Shown here piece after piece: positions 46,050-57,853 of a stretch of DNA of 64,000 bases. Every line of letters starts with the position of its first letter. Positions within the stretch are counted from its first letter, which is position 1. Position numbers and translations under genes: made by a program. Source of the stretch: Siphonodentalium dalli (lineage: Eukaryota; Mollusca; Scaphopoda; Gadilida; Siphonodentaliidae); NCBI GenBank assembly GCA_032622095.1, contig CP136067.1:78146705-78210704 (forward strand), in the 5' to 3' direction. The notes below the pieces were generated by a model. That model was not told the origin of the DNA. It ran no database searches and saw nothing but the letters and a program-made list of their open reading frames with translations.

Positions 46050-47095
46050 TCAAATTTGAGGCATCTAGTCCAGGAGATATTGGTCGACCTCTGCACACCA
46101 GGACTCAACTTCACACCACTAATTTTCTTTCTTTATAAATGTCTCCTCTAATATTTGTCGGTTGTTAACCAGAAAAAAAAGTGGCCGCAGAGACTCCAGA
46201 CAAGATGGCGTCCATCATGGCGGCCATTGTTTTATATGCACCAGGTATCTTTGATCGCCGTTATAGTAAAGATGATATCATATGCGGTCTTGTTTTCCGT
46301 TCGATTCGTTATGCTAATATACAACCCTTACAAATTAGCCAAAAATCCGACACCAGAATCCAATATGGCGGCAAAGATGGCCGCCTAAATGTGAAAATAT
46401 ACTATTTTTCTGACATTTCACCACCTTTCGTTTGTCTCTGTGGGAAAATATTGGCATCTTGGCGTGAATTTATACATTAATAGTATAGAAGAGTCATTAG
46501 CAAACACAAGGCGACCATAATATACCTTCATTGTGGGATATTTTTGTCCGATATCACGTTTTCCCAAATGCCGGTATAATAGGTCAAAGCCGAATCAACG
46601 CTAAGAACGCGATGTAATGTTTTGAATCAATGAATGTTATTGCTATTATAACAACACCCATGTATATATATGTGCAGTAGATACCCGAGCTAGGATTCCT
46701 CTTATACCTGAGTTGAGGAATATTCACCAAAATCCAGGATGGCTGCCAAAATGGCCACCAGAAATAGAAAAATCGCCGATTTTAACATCAGTGAGCGTAA
46801 TTGTCACGACAAATCCACACCTGTTTACTATTGTGAGTTGGGAACACTTAGGCGTAGAATTGTCCTTATATCATGTCCAAATAAAAGTCACCCAAAATCT
46901 AAAATGGCGCCCAAAATGGCCGAAATATTTTGAAAATCACCGAAATTCCCTCATTTCCACATCATTGGGCATTATTTTCGAGACAACTGGACACATGCTG
47001 ACAGTTGAGTTTGAAATACTGAGGTGAAGTAATTACCTTGCATCTCATGCAAGAAATTGTTTTCCAAATTGAAGATGGCGGCCAAAATGGCGACC
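46050..47095 (+). repeat. Left inverted arm
   Basis: Complementary to ~48010-49010. It includes GTGGCCGCAGAGACTCCAGA (46181) and AAGATGGCGGCCAAAATGGC (47073). Confidence 0.75.
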
Positions 47096-48009
47096 GAAAT
47101 TTGAAAATAAGCTCACATTTCTTTACTTTCTTACGACGGGCCTTATTGTTACGCGATTTATGCCCACAATTACATGTTCATATGGAAAATTTATATGAAG
47201 TACTCAATTGAGTAGTTTGACAAATTCTCAGTCAAGATGGCGATCAAACTGGCGGCCAGAAATTGAAAAGAAGTCGATATTATCACATACTAATTTAAAC
47301 TTTTTGTCATTATTTCGATGGACAAAACGGTACATAATATAAGCCATCTATTAGTTCAACATAAGTCGTAGCCTTCTGGAAAGATGAAAACCCACAATTA
47401 ATAATCGCGATGTGGCATTTCGATATCCATTCTCCACTAAGCGCCATAATGGCCGTAACCGTATATAGGTGCGCCGAATAGTCATATTTTGACTTCCAAT
47501 AATCAAAACAACAGTACCTGAGTTTATTCTGATTTGCCAGATTCAGCATTATCTGGACCAGTTTCTGTCTCTTCGTCAGATTAATCTATCTCGCTCACAC
47601 CAACACAGTTTTCTAAACTTCAGGAATGTTTCATATACCGGTGCCGGTCTCTATCTGCGTATTTTCAGCTTTGGTGACCTAATGGGGATAACGACATGTA
47701 CACCTGGTGATCTTCCCAAACAGCCACTTCTCAATATATGGTTCATCAATTCACACACTCATCTAATGCACTGACGTACCCGGAAAACTTCTGTATATGG
47801 CTTCGAATGTTGAAAGCCTGACATTTGACGGATGACTTTCTGCTAAGGCGTAGAAGAATGCATAATATACCCACACTTCTTGACCGCCTACTTGATTGTG
47901 AGTATCAATTGCCAAACTCAAATGAATACATACTTCATATCAATATTCCATATCAACATGTAATGGTGGGTACAAATCGTGAAACAATAACGCCCATCGT
48001 AAGAAAGTA

Positions 48010-49010
48010 AATGAATGTAGGCGTGTTTTCAAATTTTGGTCGCCATTTTGGCCGCCATCTTCGATTTGGAAAACAATTTCTTGTATGAGATGTAAGGTAA
48101 TTACTTCACCTCAGTATTTCCAACTCAACTGTAAGAATCGGTGGAGTTGTCTCGACAATAATGCTCAATGGTGTGAATATGAGGGAATTTCGGTGATTTT
48201 TCAAAATCTGTCCGCCATTTTGAGCGTCATTTTGGATTTGGGAGACTTTTATTTGGATAATTATGGTACAAGGACAGTTCTTGGCCTAAGTGTTCCCAAC
48301 TCACAATTGTAAGCAGGTATTGAGTTGTCGTGACAATAAAGCTCACTGATGTTAAAATCAGCGATTTTTATATTTCTGTGGCTATTTTGGCCGCATTCTT
48401 GGATTTGGGCGAATATTCCTCAACTCAGGTATTCGAGTATCTCCTGCACTTATATATGCATAGGTGTTGTTAGCATATAACATTCATTGATTCGAAACTT
48501 TAGCGTCGATTCGGCTTTGACCTATTATACCGGTATTTGGGGAAACGTGATATCGGACAAAAATATCCCATAGTGAATGTATATTATGGTCGCCTTGTGT
48601 TCGCCAATGACTCTTCTATACGATAAATGTATAAATTTATGCCAAGATGCCAATATTTTCCCACAGAGACAAACGAAAGGTGGTGAAATGTCAGAAAAAT
48701 AGCATATTTTCATATTTCGGTGGCCATGTTGACCGCCATATTGGATTTTTATGGTGTCGGATTTTTGGCTAATTTGTAATGGTTGTATATTAGCATAACG
48801 AATCGAGCGGAAACAAGACCCCATGTTATATCAACTTTACTATAATGGTGATCAAAGATACCTGGTGCATATAAAAAAAAATGGCAGCCATGATGGACGC
48901 CATTTTGTCTGGAGTCTCTGCGGCCACTTTTTTTTTGGTTAACAACAGTGGGTTGAAGTTGAGTCCTGTGGGGGGGGGTGCAGAGGTCTACCAATATCTC
49001 CTGGACTAAT
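48010..49010 (-). repeat. Right inverted arm
   Basis: Inverted copy of the left arm. TCTGGAGTCTCTGCGGCCAC (48909-48928) is the complement of the left-arm block, and CCATTTTGGCCGCCATCTT lies at ~48044. Confidence 0.75.
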
Positions 49011-50087
49011 CGTTCCGGATGGAATTCAGTTCATCGCGCCGTCCGGAACAGCGGAGTTTTTGTTTGACTCTGTCAAATGGAACCAATATTTCATTATCGG
49101 AGCTAAAAACCCTCCTCATCAAAGAGTACGGTGTTACTCAGTGGGCCGCATCGTTGGGTGTGGCGAATTTCAAAACAAAAATATCATTGAAGAGGCTAAA
49201 ACCCGACCCAGAATTCCCCCATGGAAGGTTTTTATGCTGTGACATGGAGACGGAATGGAGCAACGTAAAGGGATATTTGCATAGCACTCACACGTCTCAT
49301 TCTTTCTTTGAGTACATATGGTCATATATAGAATAAATTGTACATTTGATGCTACCAATGCGTTGTTTTAGCTATAAACGTTTGGCAACAATGGGTTAAA
49401 TTGGTATAAATAGTATTCCGGATGCCACCCTCTGTTATAGAGTATTCCAGATGCCACCCCCCCCCATTTTAGGCCGGATGCCAGATGCCAGAGGGGGTGG
49501 GGTGGTCCCCCTCATAAGAGCCATTGGCATAACGGCTAATTACATGTGAATTTCATGGTTTGGTGTGAAAATTACATTATTTTAGTGGTAACCCTTGTTA
49601 TATAGAGGTGGAGTCGGTGGATGACGTTGATTATGTTGCCAACAAAGTTACCAAAATTAGTCTTTCAGCTTTAAAGAAAAGTAACGACATGAACATACAT
49701 AAAACTGGATACCATCACATGTTTGCCTTGCAGCTTGTGGGAACATTTACACTTTTGGAAACTACAACTCATAACATGTAACAGCGCGAAGGCACCGAGA
49801 CTTCGTACGCTCTCGTTGTATAGTTGAATCAAGAGGCATAACTCTACTCTAAGTATACAACACGCTAACCGGGTAACATAACAGAATTGTAACAAAGAAA
49901 TTTGTTTAAAAACCATCGTCGTAGACTATAGTACAAATACAATGGTGTTGAGGCATGTGTGTTGTATCCACCATTACTTCGAAATTTACCACACGATACT
50001 ATACGATCGAACAGCGACCCGATTCTTTGACGATGCAGCAGATACTCTTGTGGGAAGGTACGAGTTATATAGGTCGCCGTTCCAATA

Positions 50088-50243
50088 TATGGTGTGTGTG
50101 TGTGTGTGCGTGTGTGTGTGTGTGTGTGTGTGAGGGAGGGTGTGTGTGTGTGAGGGGGTGTGTGTGTGTGTGTGAGGGAGGGTGTGTGTGAGGGGGTGTG
50201 TGCGTGTGTGTGTGTGAGGGAGGGTGTGTGTGTGTGTGTGTGT
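50088..50243. repeat. GT-rich microsatellite with GAGGGAGG interruptions
   Basis: (GT)n runs broken by GAGGGAGGGT and GAGGGGGT every ~25-40 bp, itself a higher-order repeat. Units 2 and 3 have none or only ~28 bp here. Open frames in it (VCVCVC, THTHTH) are composition artefacts. Confidence 0.9.
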
Positions 50244-50538
50244 TTATAAATATTGAATGGTTGAAAGTTCGTAGAGTTTTATATATAGGTACCTGCGAGA
50301 TGTGAATAAACATAAACAAATTTCACTCCGGCCAAGTTTGAAAGTGGTGAGAATTGTGAACAAGGTTCATGCTTGTGTCAAAACATGTGAACGATTTGTT
50401 TCCGGTTAGACCATTTATGAAGAATTTTAAGCACAAACATCAGAATATGCTTCTACAGTCATGAATTAATCTTCGATGACAGAATAAAATATTTTGAACG
50501 GCGAAAGAAAATTCAATTTGGTAATTCTTAGAAATTAA

Positions 50539-51073
50539 AAATACTGGCGGCGTTGGCGGTGGGTATATGCTGTTAAAATATTCACACCCGTCAAAAACCG
50601 TCATAAACAGAAATAATAGTAAAATATAGACATACATTGTTCTTATACCAATCAGAAATATTGCATAAACAGTATGTTATTTCAATGTTTTTCCGTTGTT
50701 ATGTATAAACAAAAGCAAAAAACGTTACAGAACCTGGCTTTTGTTTAGATCCGGATATGGTAAACATAAAGAGCGTTATTTATTACTGTTTTCCTGATAT
50801 GGAAATAATAATGAGCGTTAATTTGTATCATGTGTGTGTGATTAACCAATATAATTGCGCTGTGTTATGTAAACAGAAGCAAAACTTCTGTAACACGAGC
50901 AGGCTCTTGTTTATACACCATCGTATACGTCTTGACGACAATATACTATTTACGCACTGATTATGTTTGGCATATGAACAAAACTATATATATTTTAATA
51001 TCCCTTCCGTTGATGGCGATTTGAACAACTATGAATATTTCTGCAACGAACGCCCCCCCCCCCCCCCGTGCCT
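50539..51073. mobile_element. Family-F MITE in tandem unit 2
   Basis: Flanked by TTAA (50535-50538 and 51074-51077). The left end is eroded (AAATACTGGCGG) and the right end is C-rich (a C run of ~15) before CGTGCCT. The interior holds the AAAGAGCGTTATTTATTACT and CCTGATATGGAAATAATAAT module. Confidence 0.75.
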
Positions 51074-51971
51074 TTAATGTGAGCTGCAGTTATTCCGGGA
51101 AAATGTGCATTATGGAGAGCCCTCTCCGATGGGTGAGAGGGAGTAATATAAGAGTATAACTGGGCCGAGAGCCTTGTCTTTTACACACAATTACACGACA
51201 TAATTTTCTATAAGAGCGATTGGCATAACGGCTAATTACATGTGAATTTCATGGTTTGGTGTAAAAAATTATATTATTATTTTAGTGGTAACCCTTGTTA
51301 GAGGTGGAGACGATGGATGACGTTGCAATTGATTATGTTGCCAACAAAGTTACCAAAAATTAGCCTTTCAGCTTTAAAGAAAGTAACGACCTGAACATAC
51401 ATAAAACTGAATACCATCACATGTTTGCCTTGCAGCTTGTGGGAATATTTACACTTTTGGAAACTACAACTCATAACATGTAATAGCGCGAAGGCACCGA
51501 GACTTCGTACGCTCTCGTTGTATAGTTGAATCAAGAGGCATAACTCTACTCTAAGTATACAACACGCTAACCGGGTAACATAACAGAATTGTAACAAAGA
51601 AACTTGTTTAAAAACCATCGTCGTAGACTATAGTACAAATACAATGGTGTTGAGGCATGTATGTTGTATTCACCATTACTTCGAAATTTACCACACGATA
51701 CTATACGATCGAACAGCGACCCGATTCTTTGACGATGCAGCAGTTAGTAGTTGGATACTCTTGTGGGAAGGTACGAGTTATATAGGTCGCCGTTCCAATA
51801 TATGCTTGTGTCAAAACATGTGAACGATTTGTTTCCGGTTAGACCATTTATGAAGAATTTTAAGCACAAACATCAGAATATGCTTCTACAGTCATGAATT
51901 AATCTTCGATGACAGAATAAAATATTTTGAACGGCGAAAGAAAATTCAATTTGGTAATTCTTAGAAATTAA

Positions 51972-52497
51972 AAATACTGGCGGCGTTGGCGGTGGGTATA
52001 TGCTGTTCAAATATTCACACCCGTCAAAAACCGCCATAAACAGAAATAATAGTAAAATATAGACATACGTTGTTCTTATACCAATCAGAAATATTGCATA
52101 AACAGTATGTTATTTCAATGTTTTTCCGTTGTTATGTATAAACAAAAGCAAAAAACGTTACAGAACTTGGCTTTTGTTTAGATCCGGATATGGTAAATAT
52201 AAAGAGCGTTATTTTTTACTGTTTTCCTGATATGGAAATAATAATGAGCGTTAATTTGTATCATTTGTGTGTGATTAACCAATAGAATTGCGCTGTGTTA
52301 TGTAAACAGAAGCAAAACTTCTGTAACACGAGCAGGCTCTTGTTTATACACCATCGTATACGTCTTGACGACAATATACTATTTACGCACTGATTATGTT
52401 TGGCATATGAACAAAACTATATATATTTTAATATTCCTTCCGTTGATGGCGATTTGAACAACTATGAATATTTCTGCAACGAACGCCGCCCGTGCCT
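51972..52497. mobile_element. Family-F MITE in tandem unit 3
   Basis: TTAA at 51968-51971 and 52498-52501. Nearly identical to the unit 2 copy except for a short GCC run instead of poly-C near the right end, so it was copied with the tandem unit. Confidence 0.75.
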
Positions 52498-53370
52498 TTA
52501 AAGTGAGCTGCAGTTATTCCGGGAAAAGGTGCATTATGGAGAGCCCTCTCCAATGGATGAGAGGGAGTAACATAAGAGAATAACTGGGCCGAGAGCCTTG
52601 TCTTTTACACACAATTACACGACAGAATTTTCTATAAGAGCCATTGGCATAACGGCTAATTACATGTGAATTTCATGGTTTGGTGTGAACAATTATATTA
52701 TTATTTTAGTGGTAACCCTTGTTAGAGATGGAGACGATGGATGACGTTGATTATGTTGCCAATAAAGTTACCAAAATTAGTCTTTCAGCTTTAAAGAAAA
52801 GTAACGACCTGAACGTACATAAAACTGAATACCATCACATGTTTGCCCTGAAGCGTGTGGGAACATTTACTCTTTGGAAACTACAACTCATAACATGTAA
52901 TAGCGCGAAGGCACCGAGACTTCGTACGCTCTCGTTGTATAGTTGAATCAAGAGGAATAACTCTACTCTTAATCAGTATACAACACGCTAACCGGGTAAA
53001 ATAACATAATTGTAACAAAAAAACTTGTTTAAAAACCATCGCCGTAGACTAGTACAAATACAATGGTGTTGAGGCATGTGTGTTGTATTCACCATTACTT
53101 CGAAATTTACCACACGATACTATACGATCGAACAGCGACCCGATTCTTTGACGATGCAGCAGATACTCTTGTGGGAAGGTACGAGTTATATAGGTCGCCG
53201 TTCCAATATATGGTGTGTGTGTGAGGGTGTGTGTGTGTTTATAATATTGAATGGTTGAATGTTCGTAGAGTTTTATATATAGGTACCTGTGAGATGTGAA
53301 TAAACATATTTCACTCCGACCAAGTTTGACAGTGCACCATGGTGAGAATTGTGAACAACAGATCACCAAA

Positions 53371-53695
53371 TGTGGCGACTCCAGATGCGGGACATGTCGC
53401 TACCTGTACACCGGAACACACTGTACCATCAAGAATGGGCATGTTGTCCGCCCTAATGAGGACATGGACATGTAAAACCCGAAATATAGTTATAGTATAG
53501 TATGCTTGGGATGTGAGGAATTCTATGTTGGTCCGACGGGAAATTCGCTTGTTAAAAGAACATGGATGAGAGAGGAAATTATATAAGAGAATACCAAATC
53601 AGACTTACGGAATTACGGATGATTATACATTAAGTGAACATCTGGATGAATGTGGGGATGGATCCTTCAGGATTTTCCTTACCCTATTCGTATTT
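53371..53695 (+). pseudogene. GIY-YIG endonuclease remnant of a Penelope-like element
   Basis: The plus strand encodes CGDSRCGTCRYLYTG (53371-53415), then VRPNEDMDM and a stop (53476). YSYSIVCLGCEEFYVGPTG (~53486-53542) and NSLVKRT follow, and after a frameshift TLSEHLDECGDGSFRIF (~53627-53677). The C-x-x-C-x-x-C cluster, the IVC..C.EFYVG..G block and the SEHLDEC block correspond to the zinc-binding and GIY-YIG endonuclease region at the C-terminus of Penelope-like retroelements. At least two stops and one frameshift make it dead. No RT is visible upstream. Confidence 0.7.
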
Positions 53696-53850
53696 AAATT
53701 CGCGCCGTAATATTCGCGTACCCATCATCGTGGCGCGAATTTTAAACTGAGCGAAAAATAGTACGACTCCCAAGTTTAATCTAAACCACAGTCCATATAG
53801 TCTGGTCGATAAAAGGTTTGACCTAGAATAAATTTGGAATAAGTTGGTTT

Positions 53851-54165
53851 TTATTCCATTTTGAAGAGGAATATATCCTCTACAACATATCCAAAATCCG
53901 CTTTGAGCAAATGTTTTTTACAGAGATTTTTAAAAATGCCCATTTTCGACCTTGTGAAGTACGTTTTTCTACAATATCCCTCATCGGCGACATCAGAACG
54001 TACTAATTCTCCATCCGATATATACCAGGTTGTGTGAAATTGGAGTATATAGGGGCGAATAGAGTGACAAGGACAGAAAATAATGCAATCGCGGCGATGA
54101 AATGCCTGCAAAATGGCCGCAACTCCAATCCATGCCACGACGAAAGCAACATATTGGATAACCAC
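53851..54165 (-). CDS. Hypothetical 104-codon frame with hydrophobic N-terminus
   Basis: Encodes a hydrophobic start (VIQYVAFVVAWIGVAAIL, residues 2-19) followed by a charged, Cys-containing tail ending FLFKME. The start sits just downstream of TTTTCGCTTATAG, an acceptable splice acceptor, so it might be an exon of a membrane or secreted protein. An overlapping 60-codon frame is also hydrophobic, which weakens the case. No family recognised. It lies in the least repetitive part of the window. Confidence 0.22.
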   Translation of the reverse strand: MVIQYVAFVVAWIGVAAILQAFHRRDCIIFCPCHSIRPYILQFHTTWYISDGELVRSDVADEGYCRKTYFTRSKMGIFKNLCKKHLLKADFGYVVEDIFLFKME

Positions 54166-54189
54166 CTATAAGCGAAAATACACATTGGT

Positions 54190-55884
54190 AATTTACAAGC
54201 TATATATATCCATTATTAATTCGCAGTCAACATAACTCATTTAGATATTAATGATAAACCAGTTATCACCCATGTGAATATCCAATGGGGAAATGACAAA
54301 TATAAGCTTACAAAGCTTACAGTCAGATCCTTTTCTCATCTCTTATATGCTGGGACACACGTGTTAACATTTTGTAATAAATATATGTGTTGTAATTAAA
54401 ATTGTATATGTATGTACACACTTGCTATTGAGAATAAAATATTGTTTACACTAAGTATGTTGTTATATATCTTTAAAGGTATACATATAATTAAAACAGA
54501 TCTAACTGAATGATTTATCGATCACTGCAACGCACGTTAACCCAATTATTTACGTTCGGATTTTCTGCTTAGAATGCATCCAACAGTCGGGCCAAAACAG
54601 TTATTTCGGGCATGCAACACACGAAGTAATATTTCGTCACACAGTGCGTGGTAGTTTTATTTGGAATGCTGATTAATTATTGAATGTAATGCAGAAACTG
54701 ACGTGCACACCCTTGCTACATGTGTAAATACTAGTTATATATATTTCCGGAATTTTTAACACTCTCCGTGATAACAAACCTTACACGTATGTCGTAATGC
54801 TGATTATACTGTAAAGAAACACTGATCTCTTCAACAGAATAGTACCCTATCTCACTATAGATCGAAGAGATCGTACATTTTATTTAATACTAATTTTCAT
54901 ACTGCTTCCAAACCGGTTTCTTAGTAGACAATTGTGTTCAAATTACTTCAATCGGCACTTTACAACGTGAATATGTACCACGCAATGCACACTATTAGTT
55001 TTCAGTATCTTGTTGTTTAAAATTATATTACCATTGCCACCCACATACTTGCGCTAAATATCAGGTCATCGGCGTTTAAAGTTATTAGTTCTGCGTTTAC
55101 CATTCGCTCAGTGTTGCTATTTATGGTTTTGTATGCAGCAGATATGTGTAACATTAGGGAGAATGGGTAAACGCAGCGATGCGGTTGCAGAAAAGGTAGT
55201 ACGTTTCACGTATATGTGGCCTTAGTGCATTTAAGCACATATAATTTCCAGGAAAGACAGTCTCTGCCACAGAGTATATATGTTCGCAAATTTGGTTATG
55301 TTGAGAATTTATTGAAGATAGTCTATTGTACTCCTTTGTATTTTGATAAATTGGGTTCATGGTATATCACCATGTATTTGTGTGATAAAAGCGAAATATT
55401 CGTGTTTAATCACTTGACCGGAGGCAACTATGACTATACTATTTTAAGACACGGACAATAGGATCTACACATTTTACCTAGTACCATATTAATAGCTCCC
55501 ATAAGTCACGGTGACTATCGGTCACATTCGCGAGACTGTATTCATTACATACGTTTCTGCTTCTAGAAAAGGTCACATAGTCAATACATCCCCATTAGAT
55601 CACATTTAACTGATTAATTACACATATATTACACGATTCAAGATAAACAGTACAAATAAAACTGCGTTATTCTTCTGTTTCTTGGCGCCCAAAAAGTCCA
55701 TATTTAATCGTTGTATGAGACCTGGCTTTCGTGTGCTCTCTCGCGAGATTCATTAGAGAGAATTCTTACATCTATTACTAAAAGTTCCCCTTATAATCTG
55801 AAATCATTCTTCCTCGTATACTTCGAGGGCTTTTTCGTTCTTGTGTGAGTAGCTATTAAATTTTCCTAAAATATATATCTTATA
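54190..55884. other. AT-rich low-copy DNA, nothing recognised
   Basis: No repeat family of the window and no credible gene. The 81-codon plus frame at 55216-55461 shows no motif. Confidence 0.5.
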
Positions 55885-56095
55885 TCTATATTTGCTAATG
55901 TCTGTCTGTCTGTGTTCTATAGAAATTCACAGGGGACCATCTAGACGACACCAAAGGAGTCTACTTGGTGTAACTTTTTACGAGAAAGATAATGGTGAGG
56001 GTTAGGATTTTCTAAAATGAGGCCGTTGTTGTCAGGGGCAGAAAAGGGGAGGGCCAGAAAAAAACATTGTCGATAGCCACGAAACTTATATATAA

Positions 56096-56748
56096 CTAGC
56101 AGGTGACCCGACTTCGTCCCGGCTTTGACCTTGAATTGACCATTTTGAAGGTCAAGGTCGGGTCGGAGTCACGATTTGACCCATCCAAAACACTCCCCGG
56201 ACAAAAGTATCCCGTTGAAATCCGGCAGTTTTACCCGATTTGACCTTGAATTGACCATTTTGAAGGTCAAGGTCAGGTCGGGGTCACAATTTGACTGGTC
56301 CATGAGACTTCCCGGACAAAAGTGACCTAGGTAGCAAGTTTGCACTCAATTGGTAGGGCCGTTTCACCTCGGGCGTAAAAACTGACCCGATGAAAATCTA
56401 GCTCCCCCATTCCTAGGAACCCCTAAGTACGAACACAGATATAAGGATCAAACAACACGATCATGTCTGGACACAGACACAACACGCTCATGTCTGGACA
56501 CAGACACGCTCTTTATCAACGACACTGCGGATACGAACGCTCTTTAACTATCACGCGATTAACCCCACAATTCCAAGACGGCGGCAGTGGGAATGGAGAA
56601 TGAGTGCTCGGAGCTTCTCAAAAGCAATGCGACGACACTTCATTTTTACCCTTAGATAGGAAGTTTGGTCGAATTCCGTCCGGCAGTTTTCCCGGCCATA
56701 GCTAACAGACAAACAGAAGTCCCAAAATATATATTAGACTAGCCGATG
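56096..56748 (-). mobile_element. HINE-C unit 1 of concatemer
   Basis: CTAG, then the hairpin CCCGAC-TTC-GTCCCGG. It contains two blocks of GACCTTGAATTGACC with AAGGTCAAGGTC, and right-end AAAATATATATTAGA. The minus-strand 5' end is TCTAATATATATTTTGGG. Confidence 0.75.
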
Positions 56749-57514
56749 AGCCCGACGTTGTCCGGGCTATTCAAAAACCAAATTTCAAGTCGATAGCTCC
56801 ACCCGTTTCCGAGATCTGGTCTGCGCATGATGGAAGCTTGCGTCGCACGGGCTCGGCGACCCGATAAAAATCGTATCCGGGGCAAGATACATTCACATAG
56901 CAAATTTCAAGTCGATAGCTCCACCAGTTTCCGAGATCTCGTCTGCGCATGCGCTGCACGGGCGTCGCACGGGCTCGCCAATACGACAAGGACGACCGCC
57001 CGGTCAAACTACATACACGTACCAAGTTTCGTCCCGATCGGTCGAAACGACAGCACAACACGCATTTGTTGTTTTTCATGAATTAATTCATGGTACCCGT
57101 CCCTCAAAGACTGACCCGATGAAAAATTCCCCTGTTCCTAGGACATATATGACACAACAACCCATTCTGCCTTTTTAATCGAGATAATTGCATTCCGCGT
57201 TTCGTTTTGCATCCGCATTTTACGCATGGGTAGCCGTTTAGCAGCTTCGATTGTAATAAAGAGCGTTGATCCTTAACACCTCCGAATATGGTCAATATAA
57301 AGATCGTTCATACATTAACCCCCGAAGTGGCGTTTGCGGTGATTTTGATGATTGGGAGTGGAGAATCGGTGCTCAGAGCTTGTCCAAAATGCGACGTCGA
57401 CGATCCCCGTGGTTTTTTACACTTATATACGAAATTTGGTCTCGATCTGTGCAGCCGTTTTCGATTCTATGAAGGACATACAGACAGACAGAGGTCTTCA
57501 AAATATATATGAGA
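56749..57514 (-). mobile_element. Chimeric HINE-A/B unit 2 of concatemer
   Basis: HINE-A 3' hairpin and core (two monomers, one intact NRF-1-like palindrome at ~56943) switch at ~57045 to HINE-B sequence. The unit finishes with ACAGACAGACAGAGG and ATATATATGAGA. Confidence 0.7.
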
Positions 57515-57813
57515 CTAGCAGGTGACCCGACTTCGTCCGGGCTTTGACCTTGAATTGACCATTTTGAAGGTCAGGTCAGAGTCACGATTTGACTCGTCCA
57601 AAACACTCCCCGGACAAAAGAGTCCCTAGGTATACAATTTCGTCGAAATCCGTCAGTTTTACCAGATTTGACCTTGAATTGACCATTTTGAAGGTCAATG
57701 TCAGGTCGGGGGTCTCAATTTGACTAGTCCATGAGACTGCCCGGACAAAGGTTTCCCTAGGTAGCAAGTTTGCACTCAATCGGTAGGGCCGTTTTCGAGT
57801 CTATAACGGACAA

Positions 57814-57853
<40 letters not shown>

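Larger units (their letters stand above)
45684..49513. mobile_element. 3.83-kb DNA transposon with ~1-kb inverted arms and YY1-like repeats
   Basis: Ends AGGGGGGCCACCCCC and GGGGTGGTCCCCCTC, flanked by ATAAGAG (45677-45683 and 49514-49520). The same site is uninterrupted in units 2 and 3 (~51208 and ~52636). Arms of ~1 kb (about 46050-47095 and 48010-49010) are inverted copies, each a series of ~165-bp modules with paired motifs such as AAGATGGCGGCCAAAATGGC. Subterminal blocks repeat TTCCGGATGCC. No transposase is visible, so it is non-autonomous or foldback-like. The 6-7-bp TSD does not settle the superfamily. Confidence 0.8.
44735..53340. repeat. Threefold tandem repeat of a ~1.45-kb unit
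   Basis: Units begin at about 44741, 50366 and 51803 with CATGCTTGT(A/G)TCAAAACA. Each contains a family-F MITE, AAGAGCCATTGGCATAACGG (49517, 51211, 52638; G for one C in unit 2) and GTTGATTATGTTGCCAA (absent a clean copy in unit 2). Unit 1 is enlarged by the 3.83-kb inverted-repeat element and a GT array. A 75-codon plus frame in unit 3 (52719-52946, DDVDYVANKVTKISLSAL) is partly kept in unit 1 and frameshifted in unit 2. I do not recognise it. Confidence 0.8.

Noticed and set aside
49942-50319. Frames rich in VCVCVC and THTHTH
   Set aside because: Translation of the GT microsatellite on either strand; units 2 and 3 of the tandem array lack the tract.
54003-54185. 60-codon hydrophobic minus frame overlapping 53851-54165
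   Set aside because: It overlaps another hydrophobic frame on the same strand. At most one can be real, and neither has a recognisable family.
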